In this document: positions 11,368-22,601 of the stretch, piece after piece
How positions within the stretch are numbered: position 1 is the stretch's first letter
How the letters are laid out: each line of letters begins with the position of its first letter
Assembly: GCA_904066235.2 (NCBI GenBank)
Contig: CAJFCV020000004.1
Location: 1,860,001 to 1,924,000 of the forward strand
Source of the DNA: Bursaphelenchus xylophilus
Taxonomy: Eukaryota > Nematoda > Chromadorea > Rhabditida > Aphelenchoididae
DNA: 64,000 bases
Direction: 5' to 3'
Notes under the pieces: generated by a model
Database searches by the model: none
What the model was told of the DNA's origin: nothing
Seen by the model: the letters and a program-made list of their open reading frames with translations, nothing else
Program-made: the position numbers and the translations under genes

Positions 11368-11910
11368 ATGTTCATGACCACCTATCCCATGTGCCCTCCA
11401 GCCCTTTATGGGTATCCAACTTACCAAATGTACTGTGATGCCAATGTTTGGCCGGAATCCGCAGGCCAAGTTGTTCCTCGGCCAGTTTTTTATCAACCAG
11501 TGGTTCAATTTGTGGACACCCGGATTCCTACCGTTCAAGACGTTGTGGAGCAAGTCGATGCCAGAACGAATGCAGCAAAAGCTCCAGAAGTCGGTCCACA
11601 GGCATCATCATCTCTTCAAAGGATGCCTGCGAAGAAGATCCGGGATATGAGGAAACGACTTCCTGTGTTCGCGAGGATCCACATCAGAGGGATATTGGAA
11701 AAGAAGGCTCGGGAGCAAGAGCAGATGGAGATGCAACGTGTAAGTTTTATTTTTTGACGGACTGTTCTTCCGACATAGCTTTCAAAAGTAACATTGGTCT
11801 TCACATTTCAGGAAGCTGCTCAATCCATCGTCCACTGCCGCCAATTTTCCCGAAACGGCAAGTGCTCATTTGGTTCTGGCTGCTTTTTCTCCCATCAATT
11901 GCCAAATTAA
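11368..11910 (+). CDS. small CCCH zinc-finger protein
   Basis: Two exons, 11368-11739 and 11812-11910, joined by a 72-nt GTAAG...TTTCAG intron in phase 0, give 156 aa. Residues 1-70 are rich in Tyr, Pro and Val. Residues 85-124 are strongly basic and helical in character (KKIRDMRKRLP, KKAREQEQ). The C-terminus carries one finger, CRQFSRNGKC-SFGSGC-FFSH, matching C-x8-C-x5-C-x3-H exactly, followed by four residues. Such fingers usually bind RNA in the TIS11/MEX-5/PIE-1 type families, which normally have two; one finger at the very end of a short protein is atypical. Function beyond probable RNA binding is not inferable. Confidence 0.8.
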
Positions 11911-11994
11911 AATGATACAGCTCAGGTATAATATAAATTTTGTAAATATCGTTTAACACATAAACTTTTTGTACTTTCTTTGTTGATCATGTAT

Positions 11995-12000
11995 AATAAA
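11995..12000 (+). terminator. poly(A) signal of the CCCH gene
   Basis: AATAAA, 85 nt after the stop codon. Confidence 0.55.
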
Positions 12001-12122
12001 CTATATTGACATGATTTAGGAAACTTTTGTTTGGGAAAATAATACTTTCAACTTGATATTTGGTCAATATCAAGTTGTCAGCAAGGTTTGATCCGTAAAA
12101 ATAGGAAAGTAATTAGGAACAA

Positions 12123-12908
12123 TTAAACGTAAGTTTGTCGATATGGCAATCGCTGCTTCACATTGGAAAATCCATATTCATCCGGCTCAAGGAGCTCAAT
12201 TTTGTCCCAGCTATCCACCAGTTTTACATCCGTCTCATAAGGAACATATTTCGCTGGCAAAGAGGTTACACTCATAGTTTCCTCGACTGGAGTAATGGGC
12301 CGTGAAAAATCAGTGGTCTTTACAGTGTCTACAGAGTTATTCCGTTGGCGCAGGACTGGCTTGTCCGATTTTTTGGTCAACTTTGTTTTTGTCGAATTCT
12401 TAGGTTTGAAAATATGGTCGTCGTTGAGATGTGACTTGTTGGCTGGAAATTGAAAACATTTACAATGGAAGAGGGGTCACAATTAAAATATGGGCTTTGT
12501 ACCTGCCATTTTTTGCATAAAAAATTTAAAAAATTTTCCGATTTTTAGAGACAACCCTTTTCAAGACTTACCACTCCGATTTCCCTTGATATCCTCCATA
12601 ACCTTGGCCTTTACAAACGGAGTTTCAGTCCATTCGTCCTCAACTCTGGTCAACAACGAAGGCAAATCTCGTTTGGTCGAGAAAATTCGCCCAGTCCCTT
12701 TAATTCGCATCTCCTCCGGCGGTTTCTGAGGCTGACCTTGAGGTTTGTCCGAAGTGAATTCCGGCTTGGCGGTTGAATCATTTCCGTACTTTTGGGCCCG
12801 CGTTGTGAGTAAAAACATGGCCAACGTTACGAATTGAGTCGGATCGCGGAGCAAGAAACGCATCAGATCGCACATGAAATGGGATGGAATGTGGCAGAAA
12901 AAATGGTC
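12123..12908 (-). CDS. unknown protein, 3' two exons
   Basis: The minus-strand exons 12908-12572 and 12442-12123 join in phase 1 across a GTAAGT...TTCCAG intron, giving about 217 codons to a TAA. The first exon opens with an aromatic, Cys-containing helix-like segment (residues DHFFCHIPSHFMCDLMRF) and a hydrophobic stretch, then becomes Lys/Pro/Glu-rich. The second is polar and Ser/Thr/Lys-rich and ends RQTYV. The frame stays open upstream of 12908 to another possible acceptor near 13000 (TTTTTACAG), so the 5' end is unresolved; the first internal ATG is at 12875. I do not recognise the family. It is tail-to-tail with the CCCH gene, 212 bp between the two stop codons. Confidence 0.55.
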
Positions 12909-13267
12909 CTGAAATGAAAAATATTTGTTAAATTTGCGGAAATGAGAACATATCAAATGCCCAAAGCAAAATTTTTGAGCACTGTCGTATTGCGCTGTAA
13001 AAATATGAGAAGGCGTAAGGTTTCTTGAAGGTCAATTCAGCGTAGTTGAAGTTGCTTCCTGACCAAGATTTAATCGATGTGGCGCTTCGCCACTAATAGA
13101 AGTTTGGGCGAAATTTTTGGCTGTTTTTCCTTGGCTAGCTGGGACAAATCCTTGCTTTATGGTCACAAAATAACGTTCTAAATTTTTCTTCATTTTATAC
13201 GACCGATTTTTTCCTCCAAAAAATCGTCCGAAAAGCCAAAATTCCCAAAACTTCGTATAAGATCACC

Positions 13268-13504
13268 TCAAAAATCGCCGATTTCCCCGCCACAGCTCGT
13301 CCAGTCATTTAATTTAGCCGCGTGCGCTTGAGCTTTGATAATTTTCCGTCCGACGTCTGATTCAGCGCTTGGATTTTCCTTTTCTCCTCGCTTCAATGAA
13401 GACTCGCGAGCTCCCTTTTGGTTTTTGTAAATTCCGGAATATTGACCTTCCGGATTATGAGTAGAAAAACAGGGTGATTTGAGAAGTTGCTTGTTCGCAA
13501 ACAA
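13268..13504 (-). CDS. unknown coding segment ending GGEIGDF
   Basis: A minus-strand frame of about 78 codons with protein-like composition (basic and Ser/Lys/Glu-rich, residues KIIKAQAHAAKLNDWTSC) ends in TGA four bases before a possible donor (GAG|GTGATC). It has no ATG of its own at the upstream end. It could be the last exon of a separate small gene, or an upstream exon of the 12123-12908 gene broken by the stop. Neither link can be proved here. Confidence 0.3.
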   Translation of the reverse strand: MFANKQLLKSPCFSTHNPEGQYSGIYKNQKGARESSLKRGEKENPSAESDVGRKIIKAQAHAAKLNDWTSCGGEIGDF

Positions 13505-13606
13505 GCGTAAGAATATTATATGAATGTGTCATGGATTGAGATTGAAAGTTTTGTTTTTTCATAAATGCGAAGCCAAGGAAAACATCCGTTATCAGCCATG
13601 AAACTT

Positions 13607-13718
13607 ATATACTTCAAAAAAACTTTTAGTTTGGGAGGGAGGCATTTTGCCACATTTTTTGATACTTCCCGGATACAAAATGGTACGTTTTTTACCACTA
13701 GATCAGGTCCGTCACTCA
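13607..13718. mobile_element. MITE family C, half copy
   Basis: Right arm only: GGGAGGGAGGCATTTTGCC, ATACTTCCCGGATAC, GATCAGGTCCGTCACT. It lies between the unknown segment and the 3' end of the CNG gene. Confidence 0.6.
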
Positions 13719-13790
13719 ATAAAGGCATACTTTTATCAATTTTTACTTATTCTCAACTATGGATTACAATAAAAACAACTAACAAAAGGC

Positions 13791-16700
13791 TTATTGATCC
13801 TTCTTCTCTTGCAGCCCAGAACATGACGGCTGATTTTCCAACGCAATTTCTTCGTTTTCATCGAAGAATCCTTCATCCTGAATCCTCAATTCCCTTTCCA
13901 GCTGCTCAATTCGCAGCCTCAACTTTGTTTCATTGCTGACATGCTGAGCGGTCAGTCTGGCCAGCCTGTTTTGCAAATCGTTCACATAACGTTGCAATTC
14001 CAGCGCTAGTTCTTCGGGATTTCGTTGCTGATTAGCTCGCGACTCATCAAGGAGGTTGTCCTTCATAAGGATTTCCTTTCCCTGAAAGAAGAGGAGTTGT
14101 AAATGCGGGTTATCATATTTTCATCAAAAATTTTTACTAGTACAGGGTGTTTCAAGAAATTCCCCGGAAAGCAATCGTCGATTTCTCGGCGCTCAGTCAA
14201 GATATCCAAAAAATTTCTTTGGCATAATAAAGAAGAATACGGGCGGTTTTTTGCCTATGAAAATCACTTCCTCCGCCAACGCGGAGAGCAGTGTATTCGG
14301 CGGAGACTTTTGGGCACTTTTGTGGTCATCACACCCATCTTAAACGCTTTTTCAAGGTTTCTGATGGTTGAAATTAGGATTTTTGCTAATTTTTGTGTTT
14401 ACCAAGCGTTCAGCGAAGGTACGGCAGCTGCTCGCCGTATCTTAACTCAGCTATGGACAAGAAATGGCCCAACACAATTCTTATGATCTGGCAAGCATTC
14501 TCTGCAGGTGTCGTAAACCCTCAAAAATTTTGTCGCCAAGCCTTGTTAGACGTTTAGGCATCGAGAAACGACTTGGTTCACTGGGAAACAACAAAATATT
14601 TTTCGTTTAAATTTCTCTTTGCCATGCTGTTTCAAACATCCGCACGGTGCGCTCCGACTTTATCGACGTTACAGGGACTGCATTGCACCGTGCGGTCGCT
14701 AAATCGGATCGCTTAGCATTGTAGCCGGCCATCTGATCCATTGTGCAAAAAAATTGAAGACTTTCTGGATGCTTCAACGTCGCAATAAAGCATTAACAAT
14801 TCGTGTGATAACCAAAAAAGCGCGCAAAAGTCTCCGCCGAATACACTGCTTTCCGCGTCGGCGGAGAAAATGATCTTCATAGGCAAAAAACCGCCCATAT
14901 TCTTCTTTATAATGCAAGAAAAATTTTTTAGATATCTTGACTGAGCGCTAAGAAATCGACGATTACTTTCCGGGGAATTTCTTGAAACACCCTGTAGAAT
15001 TCACACAGCACGCACACATGTCATTTTACCTTTTGTATCAAAATTTTCCGGGCATCCGGATACTCCTTCAACGCCTCCCACAGGTCGGTCTTTTTCAGCA
15101 CGAATAAGTCCGTATAGCCGACGGAGCGGATGCTGGCGGATCTTCGATTCCCCTGCTTGCTCCCTAAATATTCTCGTTTTAAAATACGAACCAAAATCAA
15201 CGTTGTCGATAGCAGAACTTACCGGCAATATTCAAGATACTAAGCTCTCCAAACACGGCGCCTTCTTGCAGCGTATGGAAGACTTGAGTTCCGTCGTCGT
15301 TGACGACCTGTAGCCGCCCTTTCTTCACAATGTACATTTCTCTTCCAATGTCTCCTTTGCGGCAGACAAAGTCGTTCGGACTGAACACCTGCAGCTCCAG
15401 TTTCAACACCAGCTCTGCGAGAAGGCCGGCTTCGCAATCCTAAAGTAGGAATCGTTATACAAAAAGATTTTTTGAGACGAACCTGGAAGATTCTGACCTT
15501 TCGCAAGGTCTCAAAATGCACATGCATTGCAATCTCGGCTTGTAGTTTCGTAGGCAAAACCTGGAGAACATGTTGATCGCTGACGGTTTGTTTGTTGCTC
15601 CACAGATAGTCAAACCATTTGATCACTCGGTCTTCCAGCTGAAACAGAGGCATGAGAGAGTGGATTTTTGACAAGACACTTGCGGGCAACCACTTTGCGG
15701 GCAGCTAGAAGAACCATGGAGATTCTGCGAGCACGTTTGGAAATCAGCCAGGTTTTGCTTACAATTGGAAGTTCAAACTATGGATCTGGCAGTTAGATGT
15801 TGCGAATGAAAATTTCAGGTGTATAAACGGCTTGAATAGTTACCATAGGGTTAACCAAGGTTCAAACAACCATTTTTTGAAAACAAACTCCTATAACTTT
15901 GAAAGCATTGGGGTTAATTCAAAAGATTCATGTACTTATCAATACCAGGGAGTTGTCAATGCAAAATTTCTGTCATGCTATATAGATTACGGGAGGAAAA
16001 TTGAAATTCTAAAGGGAAAATGTCGGCTGCCCGCAAAGTGGTGGCCTGCAGGAGTCGCGACGCCGACAAAGTCCCCCTAAAAGTTTGTGTTGTACCTCAG
16101 GAGAGATGTTCCGCATTTCCATGTACTTCTTGATGCCGTCCACTCGGTTTTGGAAGTCCGACCGGGCCGCGCTCATATTCGAAATCATCCTAAACATTCA
16201 AACATGTACACACATGCACATATAAAAAATAACAGAACAAACTGCAGCCCAGTCACGACTTACGTTCCGACATTACCGACGATTGTGGCAAAAATGAGCA
16301 CTCCGCACATCAAATCCACGATCACAATGACCAGCTCCACGCTTCGTACGGGCCATGGGACCTCACCCACCGTGGTCAACATTAAAGTCGACCAGTAAAA
16401 GCTGTAGATATAACGGCGTCCCAGGTTGTCTTCAACGCCTCTGGAAATTCATTTAATTAAATTTTTTTTGATTTTATTATACATGAAACTTACGGAGGAA
16501 GAGCCTGTGTGTTCGTCTCGCCGTAGACCCAAGAGTCGGAGCCGATTCCGAGCCAAAGTGAGACCAAAAAGTAAAAACATGCGTTCCAGTGGATCAGAAC
16601 GAGGATGTACATGACCACACAGCTGATGCGGAAGACATTAGGGATGGAGATTCTGTAAAATACGATGATAAACTATTGTCATGACATGTTGAGTGGGTAG

Positions 16701-19700
16701 CGATAAAAATTGCTTGACTTGGGGACTTTAACTGATGTCTACTTTGGTCAAATAAAAGTATTACAAAAGGGCTGTCTCCTCCATTATATTTCAATCTTAT
16801 ATACCACAATATTGACAAGCTATAAAAGCCTATATGCCATAATATTGACAAGCTATGAAAGCCTATATGCCACAATATTGACAAGTCACAAAGGTCGTAT
16901 TTTACCTCGTCTCTGTCGCATTGATGTAATCCTGAATTCGATCCAACTTCAGCAAGCGATTAAATCGCAAAAACGGATTCGGATTCCTCAACACAATTTC
17001 ACACGCGTAATCAATTGGAATCGTTCCCAAAATGTCGACTACAAACAGCCAACTTCTCTTATACGCCTTCCAAGTCTTCATCTTGTCGCGGACCAAAAGC
17101 CCTTGCTCCAGATAGCCGGTCCGCGAGCGGAAAAACAAATCGACGGCGTAGATGAGGTCAGTAACAATGTCCAGGAAGATGAAGATGTAGAAGAGGAACT
17201 GAGGGACGTCCCCGACAAGGAATACGCAGCGGTAAGGGACGAACTGGAAGAATAATCGTCAAAAAGTCCTGATAATTTGTACGAAAAAAATTCGAGACCA
17301 CAAAAGTATTATCAAAACTTTTGCCTCAAGTATTATGTACTAGAGCAAAACAAAAATCTTTAGCTTACAAACAAATTGTACAAGTACGCCGTGGCTACAA
17401 TTCCATTCCAATAATAGGTGTAGTCATGTGTTGGGTCCACAATGAACTCCTCTCTAATGAACTTGAAGATGGAGCCTTCGAATCGCGGTCCTTGTTGCTG
17501 TTCCGCATCCTCCATGCGCATCCCGAACTTGTTGAGGAAGGCATGCTGCTCTCGGCTCATCCCGGTGCTGCCTTTCGGTGCGGCTGTGGACGGCTCGGCT
17601 TTTCCTCGGGCGAGACGCTGGAAAAATGGTCATAATAATAGAAAAGGTACAGATTTCAAAGGTAGAGACGAAAATTGTAGGCAAATTTTTGATAATAATT
17701 CGGAGGTGACTTTAGGTTAAGATTGGCAAAAGTTCCAGAAAGGAAAACAGACAGGGCAATGTCGGGCCGGGTTTTTTGCTCATGGGGGCCGAAACCCAGC
17801 CGGATAAAATGTAGACCAGGCCCGGCCCGGCCCAGTCTGAAGTCGCTGTCGAAAGGCTATATTTTTCAAACAAAACATTGTCATTATAAAGGAAAAGACA
17901 TGCGCTCAACTTTAAAGGAAATACGACTGTTGTACTTTGTGCACTTGCGATTTAAAATTATATCCATAACGAGTTCCTTTCGCTGAGAAACTGATCTTCA
18001 AAGTAATTACAGAGATCTCTGATGCGATAGATTAACCCTCAAAATCACTGAAAAATTTTACCTACGCATCAAGAATTAAAAAAAAAGCCCTCGAAACAGA
18101 TTACTTTTCTCAATCCGACGGGTAAAAAGGCCCTCGGATAGGTGTCCTCGTCCTTCATTAGCTCGAATTATATTGGGATTAGCGGGGAAATAGGTAAGGC
18201 TTCCTTCGTGGCCGACAAATTGCCTCGTTTATAACGGTGGATGTTCACATACAATGTCCACGTTATAAGGCTACAATTGCGACAATAACAAGGAAATTGT
18301 AGGCGTTACGACAAGTTGGAAAGCAACTTTTAGAGCGTTGTTGTGGCGAAAATTGTAGTTGTGTTTACTGTGTGAAAATTATAAAAATATGTAAAGGATA
18401 TAGAATTATATACATCCTTTATATATGTCTGATTTCTTCTTACCTTAACCTTATCCAGAATTGATGGCACGTTAGCGCTTTCGCTAGGGAATTCGAGCGG
18501 TTCATGTTCGCGTTCCTCGACGTTCCCAAATTTCACCGACTTTTTCGGTGCAACCGGAACTTCTGAGTCCGCAGACGCTTCTTTAGAATCTTTGATCAGC
18601 GGAACGTCATCACTCTTTCTTTCTTCTTCCGTAGACGGCGACGGCAGTTGAGTTTGTTCGTATAAGTTAGATGGCCCTGGTTGCTCATCCGTTTCGTCAA
18701 TCTGTAAGCGCGGCAATTGAAGAAAAACGTCCGAAACGTACTTTTTCAATATACTCCAAGGCTCGTTTCGCCGTCTCTTGCCAATTATTCGCCGATCCCA
18801 ATCTTCTCGCCGTCCGCCCATTACTGGTAGATGGCCTTTTGGAAGTGGATGGGCGATCTGGCATCGAGCCGGGCAACTCAATCTCAGTTGACTCATATTC
18901 CGTCTTTGAGCGTTGGAGCTGTGTTCGCCGACGACGAAGCTCGTCAGAAGTGGTCGGCCGAGTGGTCAAGACCGTCTTGTTTGAGCTCATGTCATCGCTT
19001 GGGCTAAAAGAAAAATATTTTTAATGTAATAAAAGACAAAGTTAACGGACCACAAGCACACAGTAAAACCTATGTACAACGAACTTGGACAAAACGAAAC
19101 CCGTGTATAACGGACGATTTCTGAAGGCCTAACAATACGAGTCATTTCTCGGCAAAAAAACTCCTTAAGACAGAACCTATCTACAACGAATTTTTTTTGG
19201 ATCCGTACTTACGGCACCACAGATCAAAAAGGCCTTGAAAAGCAGCCTATAACAACTTCCCGCTAACAGACATACGTCTTTTGAGTGAATACATTACATT
19301 CAAGCTGAACAAAAGCCAGCAAACCCTTATTAAAATACATACCTGGCTTAGGTTTAGTTGTAAAAGGCTCAAGACAAAATATTCAAGCGAAGATAAATAC
19401 AGGGTGGGCCACTCGAAACGGGTAAGTTTTTTCTTTGGATTTCTCCGCGGAGACTCCGCCGATTTTTCTAAAATTTAGATTTTTCTGGAGCTGAGACCCG
19501 CCATTTTTAACCGATTGAATTTCAAAAAAAACATATTTTGAATTGACCTTTCAATGCCTCCCCAAAGTTTCGAAGAATTATTTTGGGGCCGAAACCGCTA
19601 AAACTTTGAAAATTTTTGGAATGATTTCGAAAACTTGGTCATTTTTTCGGGTTTTTGGGTGAAATTTTCTTAGTTTTATCTCATATAACCATAAAATAAT

Positions 19701-20642
19701 GTTGTAAAAACAATTTATTTTAACGACCTGATTATTAATATTTCTATCTGAGTTCGAAATGCCCACTTCCTCTCGCAGCACAAACTTGTAGGAGCTTTGA
19801 GAGTCTTGAGAGTCGTGAACAGCTCGAATTGCAGATCGTGAACATCGTCTATCTTCAATCGGGCTGGGCTCCAAGCCTCAACGACTTGGAGCTGGGGCTC
19901 GTAGCCAATTGTGTGGACTTTTGCAATCTCGTTGAAAAATTGGTTTTTTTTTGAAAGTTCGTACCCTAACAGTAACACAAACAACACTATTTTTGCTTTC
20001 AATTTTCCTTAAAAAAGTTTAGAGAGAGCATACGAAAATTTTTACTTCCCGATTTTACCAAAAAAAAGCCAAAAATTTTCCAAGTCCGAGAAAGTCAATT
20101 GAAAATCATTCCAAAAATTTTCAAAGTTTTAGCGGTTTCGGCCCCAAAATAATTCTTCGAAACTTTGGGAAGGCATATAAAGGTCAATTCAAAATATATT
20201 TTTTTTTCAAATTCAACCGGTTAAAAATGGCGGATCTCAGCTACAGAAAAATCTAAATTTCGGGAAAATCGGCGGAGTCTCCGCGGAGAAATCCAAAGAA
20301 AAAACTTACCCGTTTCGAGTGGCCCACCCTGTAGAAATATTTAGGTTAATCTACCGAACTTGAGGAAAATTTAACCGTTGAACCTCAAGAATTCTCTTTC
20401 CGACACCTACTTCATCTATCAGGAAATAAAAATGTGATGACAAAAAAAGACTTTATTCTTAGTTCCTCAATGCCCCAATTTCCACAGCTCGAAAAATTTA
20501 TACGAAAACAAGATAAAAAATAATTAGCCTTATATTCAACATACCGAAGCAAAGGCTGGGCTTCAGAATCTTCGCCTTCCTTTCCGTGGGCCAGACTATC
20601 ACTTAGCTCAGGTTTTCGGTTGCCACTAGAGACCGCATGCAT
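13791..20642 (-). CDS. cyclic-nucleotide-gated channel, alpha type (TAX-4-like)
   Basis: Twelve minus-strand exons: 20642-20545, 19003-18742, 18701-18444, 17617-17369, 17243-16906, 16652-16494, 16440-16264, 16189-16096, 15638-15483, 15439-15223, 15163-15030 and 14081-13791. All have GT/AG ends and closing phases, giving 810 aa. Residues 1-206 are charged and disordered. S1 begins near 270. [10 protein letters not shown] (332-341) and RFNRLLK (382-388) mark S2-S4, and TTVGE (477-481) is the pore, keeping the CNG glutamate. The C-linker and cyclic-nucleotide-binding domain run about 514-714 with FGELSILN (659-667) and NRRSAS. A coiled coil spans about 737-782. The family forms cation channels opened by cGMP in sensory neurons. 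The pore has VPWP, and Ser replaces the usual Thr after the nucleotide-contact Arg. I cannot decide between orthology to tax-4 and a paralog. Confidence 0.92.
14141..14996. mobile_element. Tc1/mariner-type TIR element in CNG intron 11
   Basis: Bounded by TA on both sides. The left end is CAGGGTGTTTCAAGAAATTC and the right end is its complement. Arms are about 190 bp (left to about 14334, right from about 14806), sharing GCGGAGAGCAGTGTATTCGG. The loop has only fragmentary open frames. It occupies nearly all of the 948-nt intron, with about 60 bp and 33 bp left at the two splice sites. Confidence 0.7.
15678..16051. mobile_element. MITE family F, copy 2, in CNG intron 8
   Basis: It starts ACTTGCGGGCAACCACTTTG and ends GCTGCCCGCAAAGTGGTGGC. 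Related to 7094-7407. It fills most of the 457-nt intron between the exons at 16096 and 15638. Confidence 0.6.
16800..16894. repeat. three tandem ~32-bp units in CNG intron 5
   Basis: Units share CACAATATTGACAAGCTAT (31, 33 and 31 bp, a few substitutions). They lie just 3' of the exon that ends at 16652, inside a 253-nt intron. Confidence 0.7.
19058..19115. repeat. AACCTCTGTACAACGAAC-type dispersed repeat end
   Basis: CAGTAAAACCTATGTACAAC followed by GAACTTGG...TATAACGGAC. The wording resembles pogo/Tigger-type terminal repeats (CAGT..AACCTC..TAACG). Related scraps occur near 51655, 59700, 60900 and 61355. No transposase is seen. Confidence 0.35.
19398..20333. mobile_element. TIR element in CNG intron 1
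   Basis: Bounded by TA. Ends CAGGGTGGGCCACTCGAAAC and complement; arms of about 280-290 bp (19400 to about 19680, and about 20045 to 20331) pair through TTTCTCCGCGGAGACTCCGC and TTCGAAGAATTATTTTGGGG. The loop of about 350 bp is less AT-rich than the arms and has a minus frame with a hydrophobic stretch ([11 protein letters not shown]), so it may hold a captured gene fragment. Confidence 0.7.
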
Positions 20643-21244
20643 CTCCTCTCGACGCTAATTACAGCCTTGGGGGGTATCAGTCGTTATAATGAGCTCCCAT
20701 GGCCCGAGTAAACAAATTGACGGCGAACAAATTGCTCGGTATAACAGTTAGTGCTCAAAAGTACGAGGCAACCCAGATTTGAGCCGAATGTTGAATGAAA
20801 ATAGATGGGGATGGGAGTATCGTAATGATATTGTAGGAAGGGTTTGGAGTAACACCCAATGTTTTGTAAGTTTTTGTAGCGAGAACGGGGCGATTCGTAG
20901 CTTTGAATTGTGTTTTATGTGCTTGAGGACTCTCTAATAGAGTGGTGGGCTTGAAATAGAAGGTTATAAAGGGGCAACACACTTGTACATACCTTGCTGG
21001 TTAAGGGCAAGTTATGATAGTCATGAGAGCTTGTACACTGTCCATTAGATTTGGTGATAGTTCAGGCCACAAAAAGGAAGTTTAATGCTTACCGTCAAGA
21101 TTCCAAGCGGCAATAGATTGCGTAACAGCCATGACACTCAATTTTGAACAGCAGAATTTACGAATACTATTGCGCAACAATTAACAAATCAGCAGAAATC
21201 AACACAAATAACAGAAAATTCGGAAAATCAAGACCTTAGAAGGG
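20643..21244. other. shared upstream region of the CNG and coiled-coil genes
   Basis: Divergent spacer between the CNG first exon (-) and the TATA box at 21245 (+). No repeat or extra gene is recognised. It is the likely promoter of the CNG gene, but no core element can be assigned. Confidence 0.35.
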
Positions 21245-21251
21245 TATAAAA
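21245..21251 (+). promoter_or_regulatory. TATA box
   Basis: GGGTATAAAAGGCGC, 88 bp before the ATG at 21333. Confidence 0.65.
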
Positions 21252-21332
21252 GGCGCTATCAGTAAAAATTAGACCCAATCCGAGCGGATACTTCCTCATT
21301 CGACTGTTCCAAACTACCTGATCTCAACGAAA

Positions 21333-21686
21333 ATGGCTTCCTCCCCCATCAAATCTCTTGTCAGCAAGCCTGTCGTTGATCCGTTGGCTTCGTTAAAGCC
21401 CTTATATCTCGATTCCGACTCCTCTTCGGCTTCTTCGTCCTCCTCAACAACCATCCCCGTTCAAGGATCGAGAAAAAGGTACCGCCGAAGCCCCGAAATG
21501 GCCCATGTGTACAGCTCGTTGGACCAAATGGAACGGGAACTGGAAATGATCAAAGTGAAGATGCTGACGTGCCGGAGTGCCCATCAAAAAGCGAATATCA
21601 ATGGGCACGTGGAAAGGATCTTGGAGATGTGCAAAGAGGTCAAAGAAGAAGTTGCCAAGAAGAAAGTCAAGCTCGAGAAAAATTAG
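21333..21686 (+). CDS. small intronless Ser-rich/coiled-coil protein
   Basis: A single exon of 117 aa starts at the first ATG after a good TATA box. The first half has a Ser run (SSSASSSSSTT, about residues 30-42) and a basic patch (GSRKRYRRSP). The second half is an uninterrupted charged helix (SLDQMERELEMIKVKM and ERILEMCKEVKEEVAKKK) with heptad spacing typical of a coiled coil. The C-terminus is Lys-rich, compatible with nuclear or DNA/RNA association. No catalytic motif or named domain is recognised. Two AATAAA signals (21742 and 21777) lie downstream, the second only 29 nt before the stop of the convergent membrane-protein gene. Confidence 0.7.
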   Translation: MASSPIKSLVSKPVVDPLASLKPLYLDSDSSSASSSSSTTIPVQGSRKRYRRSPEMAHVYSSLDQMERELEMIKVKMLTCRSAHQKANINGHVERILEMCKEVKEEVAKKKVKLEKN

Positions 21687-21810
21687 TCATCTTGGATACT
21701 CGTAATAATATATTTTCCGTTGTAAATATTGTCTTACTCGAAATAAAATTCGATGAAAAGTTAAAGATTGGAACAGAATAAAAACAACCGGTTTATTTCG
21801 CGGTATACAT

Positions 21811-22307
21811 TCACTTAGTGTCGGATTCAGATGGAGGAGCTGTGCTGCCAGGGGTGTTGTTATTCGAGTCCTTGGGGGCCTTGCTTTCAACCTTGCTGTT
21901 CGAGTCCTTCGAATCCTTGCTGCTCTTCTTTGACTCGTCGCTTTTGTTAGCCTCGCCGTCCGCCTTCTTCGGCGAAGCTTTGGCTTTCTTTAATTTTTCG
22001 GACTCCTTCGACTTTTTGGCTGTTTTCTAAAATGAAACAACTCATAACTAGTTCCCAGAATCATCAAAAAATGCCCAAAATCATCAAAAATTCCCAAAGA
22101 TTGCCCTATTGCGCCCCCAACCCATTTCAAACTGACCTTCTTCCTCCTGAAATAGAAAGCCCGAACGGGTCGAACTTCTTCGGACTCCACGTAGAACGGT
22201 CGGATAATCAGCACCGAAATGAGCCATAAACCTCCGAGGAACCAGAAGAACGAGCATAACGGCCCGAAATAGTCCTGTATTCCAAGTTTGAACTCTGGTG
22301 CAGTCAT
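21811..22307 (-). CDS. single-pass membrane protein with Lys/Ser-rich tail
   Basis: Two minus-strand exons, 22307-22137 and 22026-21811, joined in phase 0 across a 110-nt GTCAGT...TTTTAG intron, give 128 aa. A hydrophobic segment at residues 13-36 (core LCSFFWFLGGLWLISVLII) is flanked by Tyr/Asp before it and by basic residues after it (RAFYFRRKK), predicting one membrane pass with a cytosolic C-terminus. The tail (58-128) is Lys/Ser/Asp-rich (KKSKESEKLKKAKASPKK, KDSKDSNSK), low in complexity and probably disordered. The upstream frame stays open beyond the ATG at 22307, so the start is a best guess. A poly(A) signal (minus AATAAA, 21797-21792) lies 14 nt after the stop. Family unknown. Confidence 0.65.
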
Positions 22308-22601
22308 TTTCGGTCCAAGTTTCCGGATGACAAATCGACCGGTCGGATGACGTAAACTTTTCTGGAATGGGATTTTCGACCAAGTATGAAATGATATTCG
22401 TTCCCATGAAATTGATTTTCGGAATTTTACAATTTCATTGAACATTTTGAGTCTTTTTTTGAAAACTTCAAATTTTTGGGATTTTTTGAAAATTTTGCAT
22501 TCGGAAATGAAAAAACAGAGGTCATTCGAAGCCACAGTCTCCGCCGGGAGCAGTGGTGCATGTGGAGACGTTTGCCAAGGCCAGATCGCCTCGCCCGCAC
22601 C

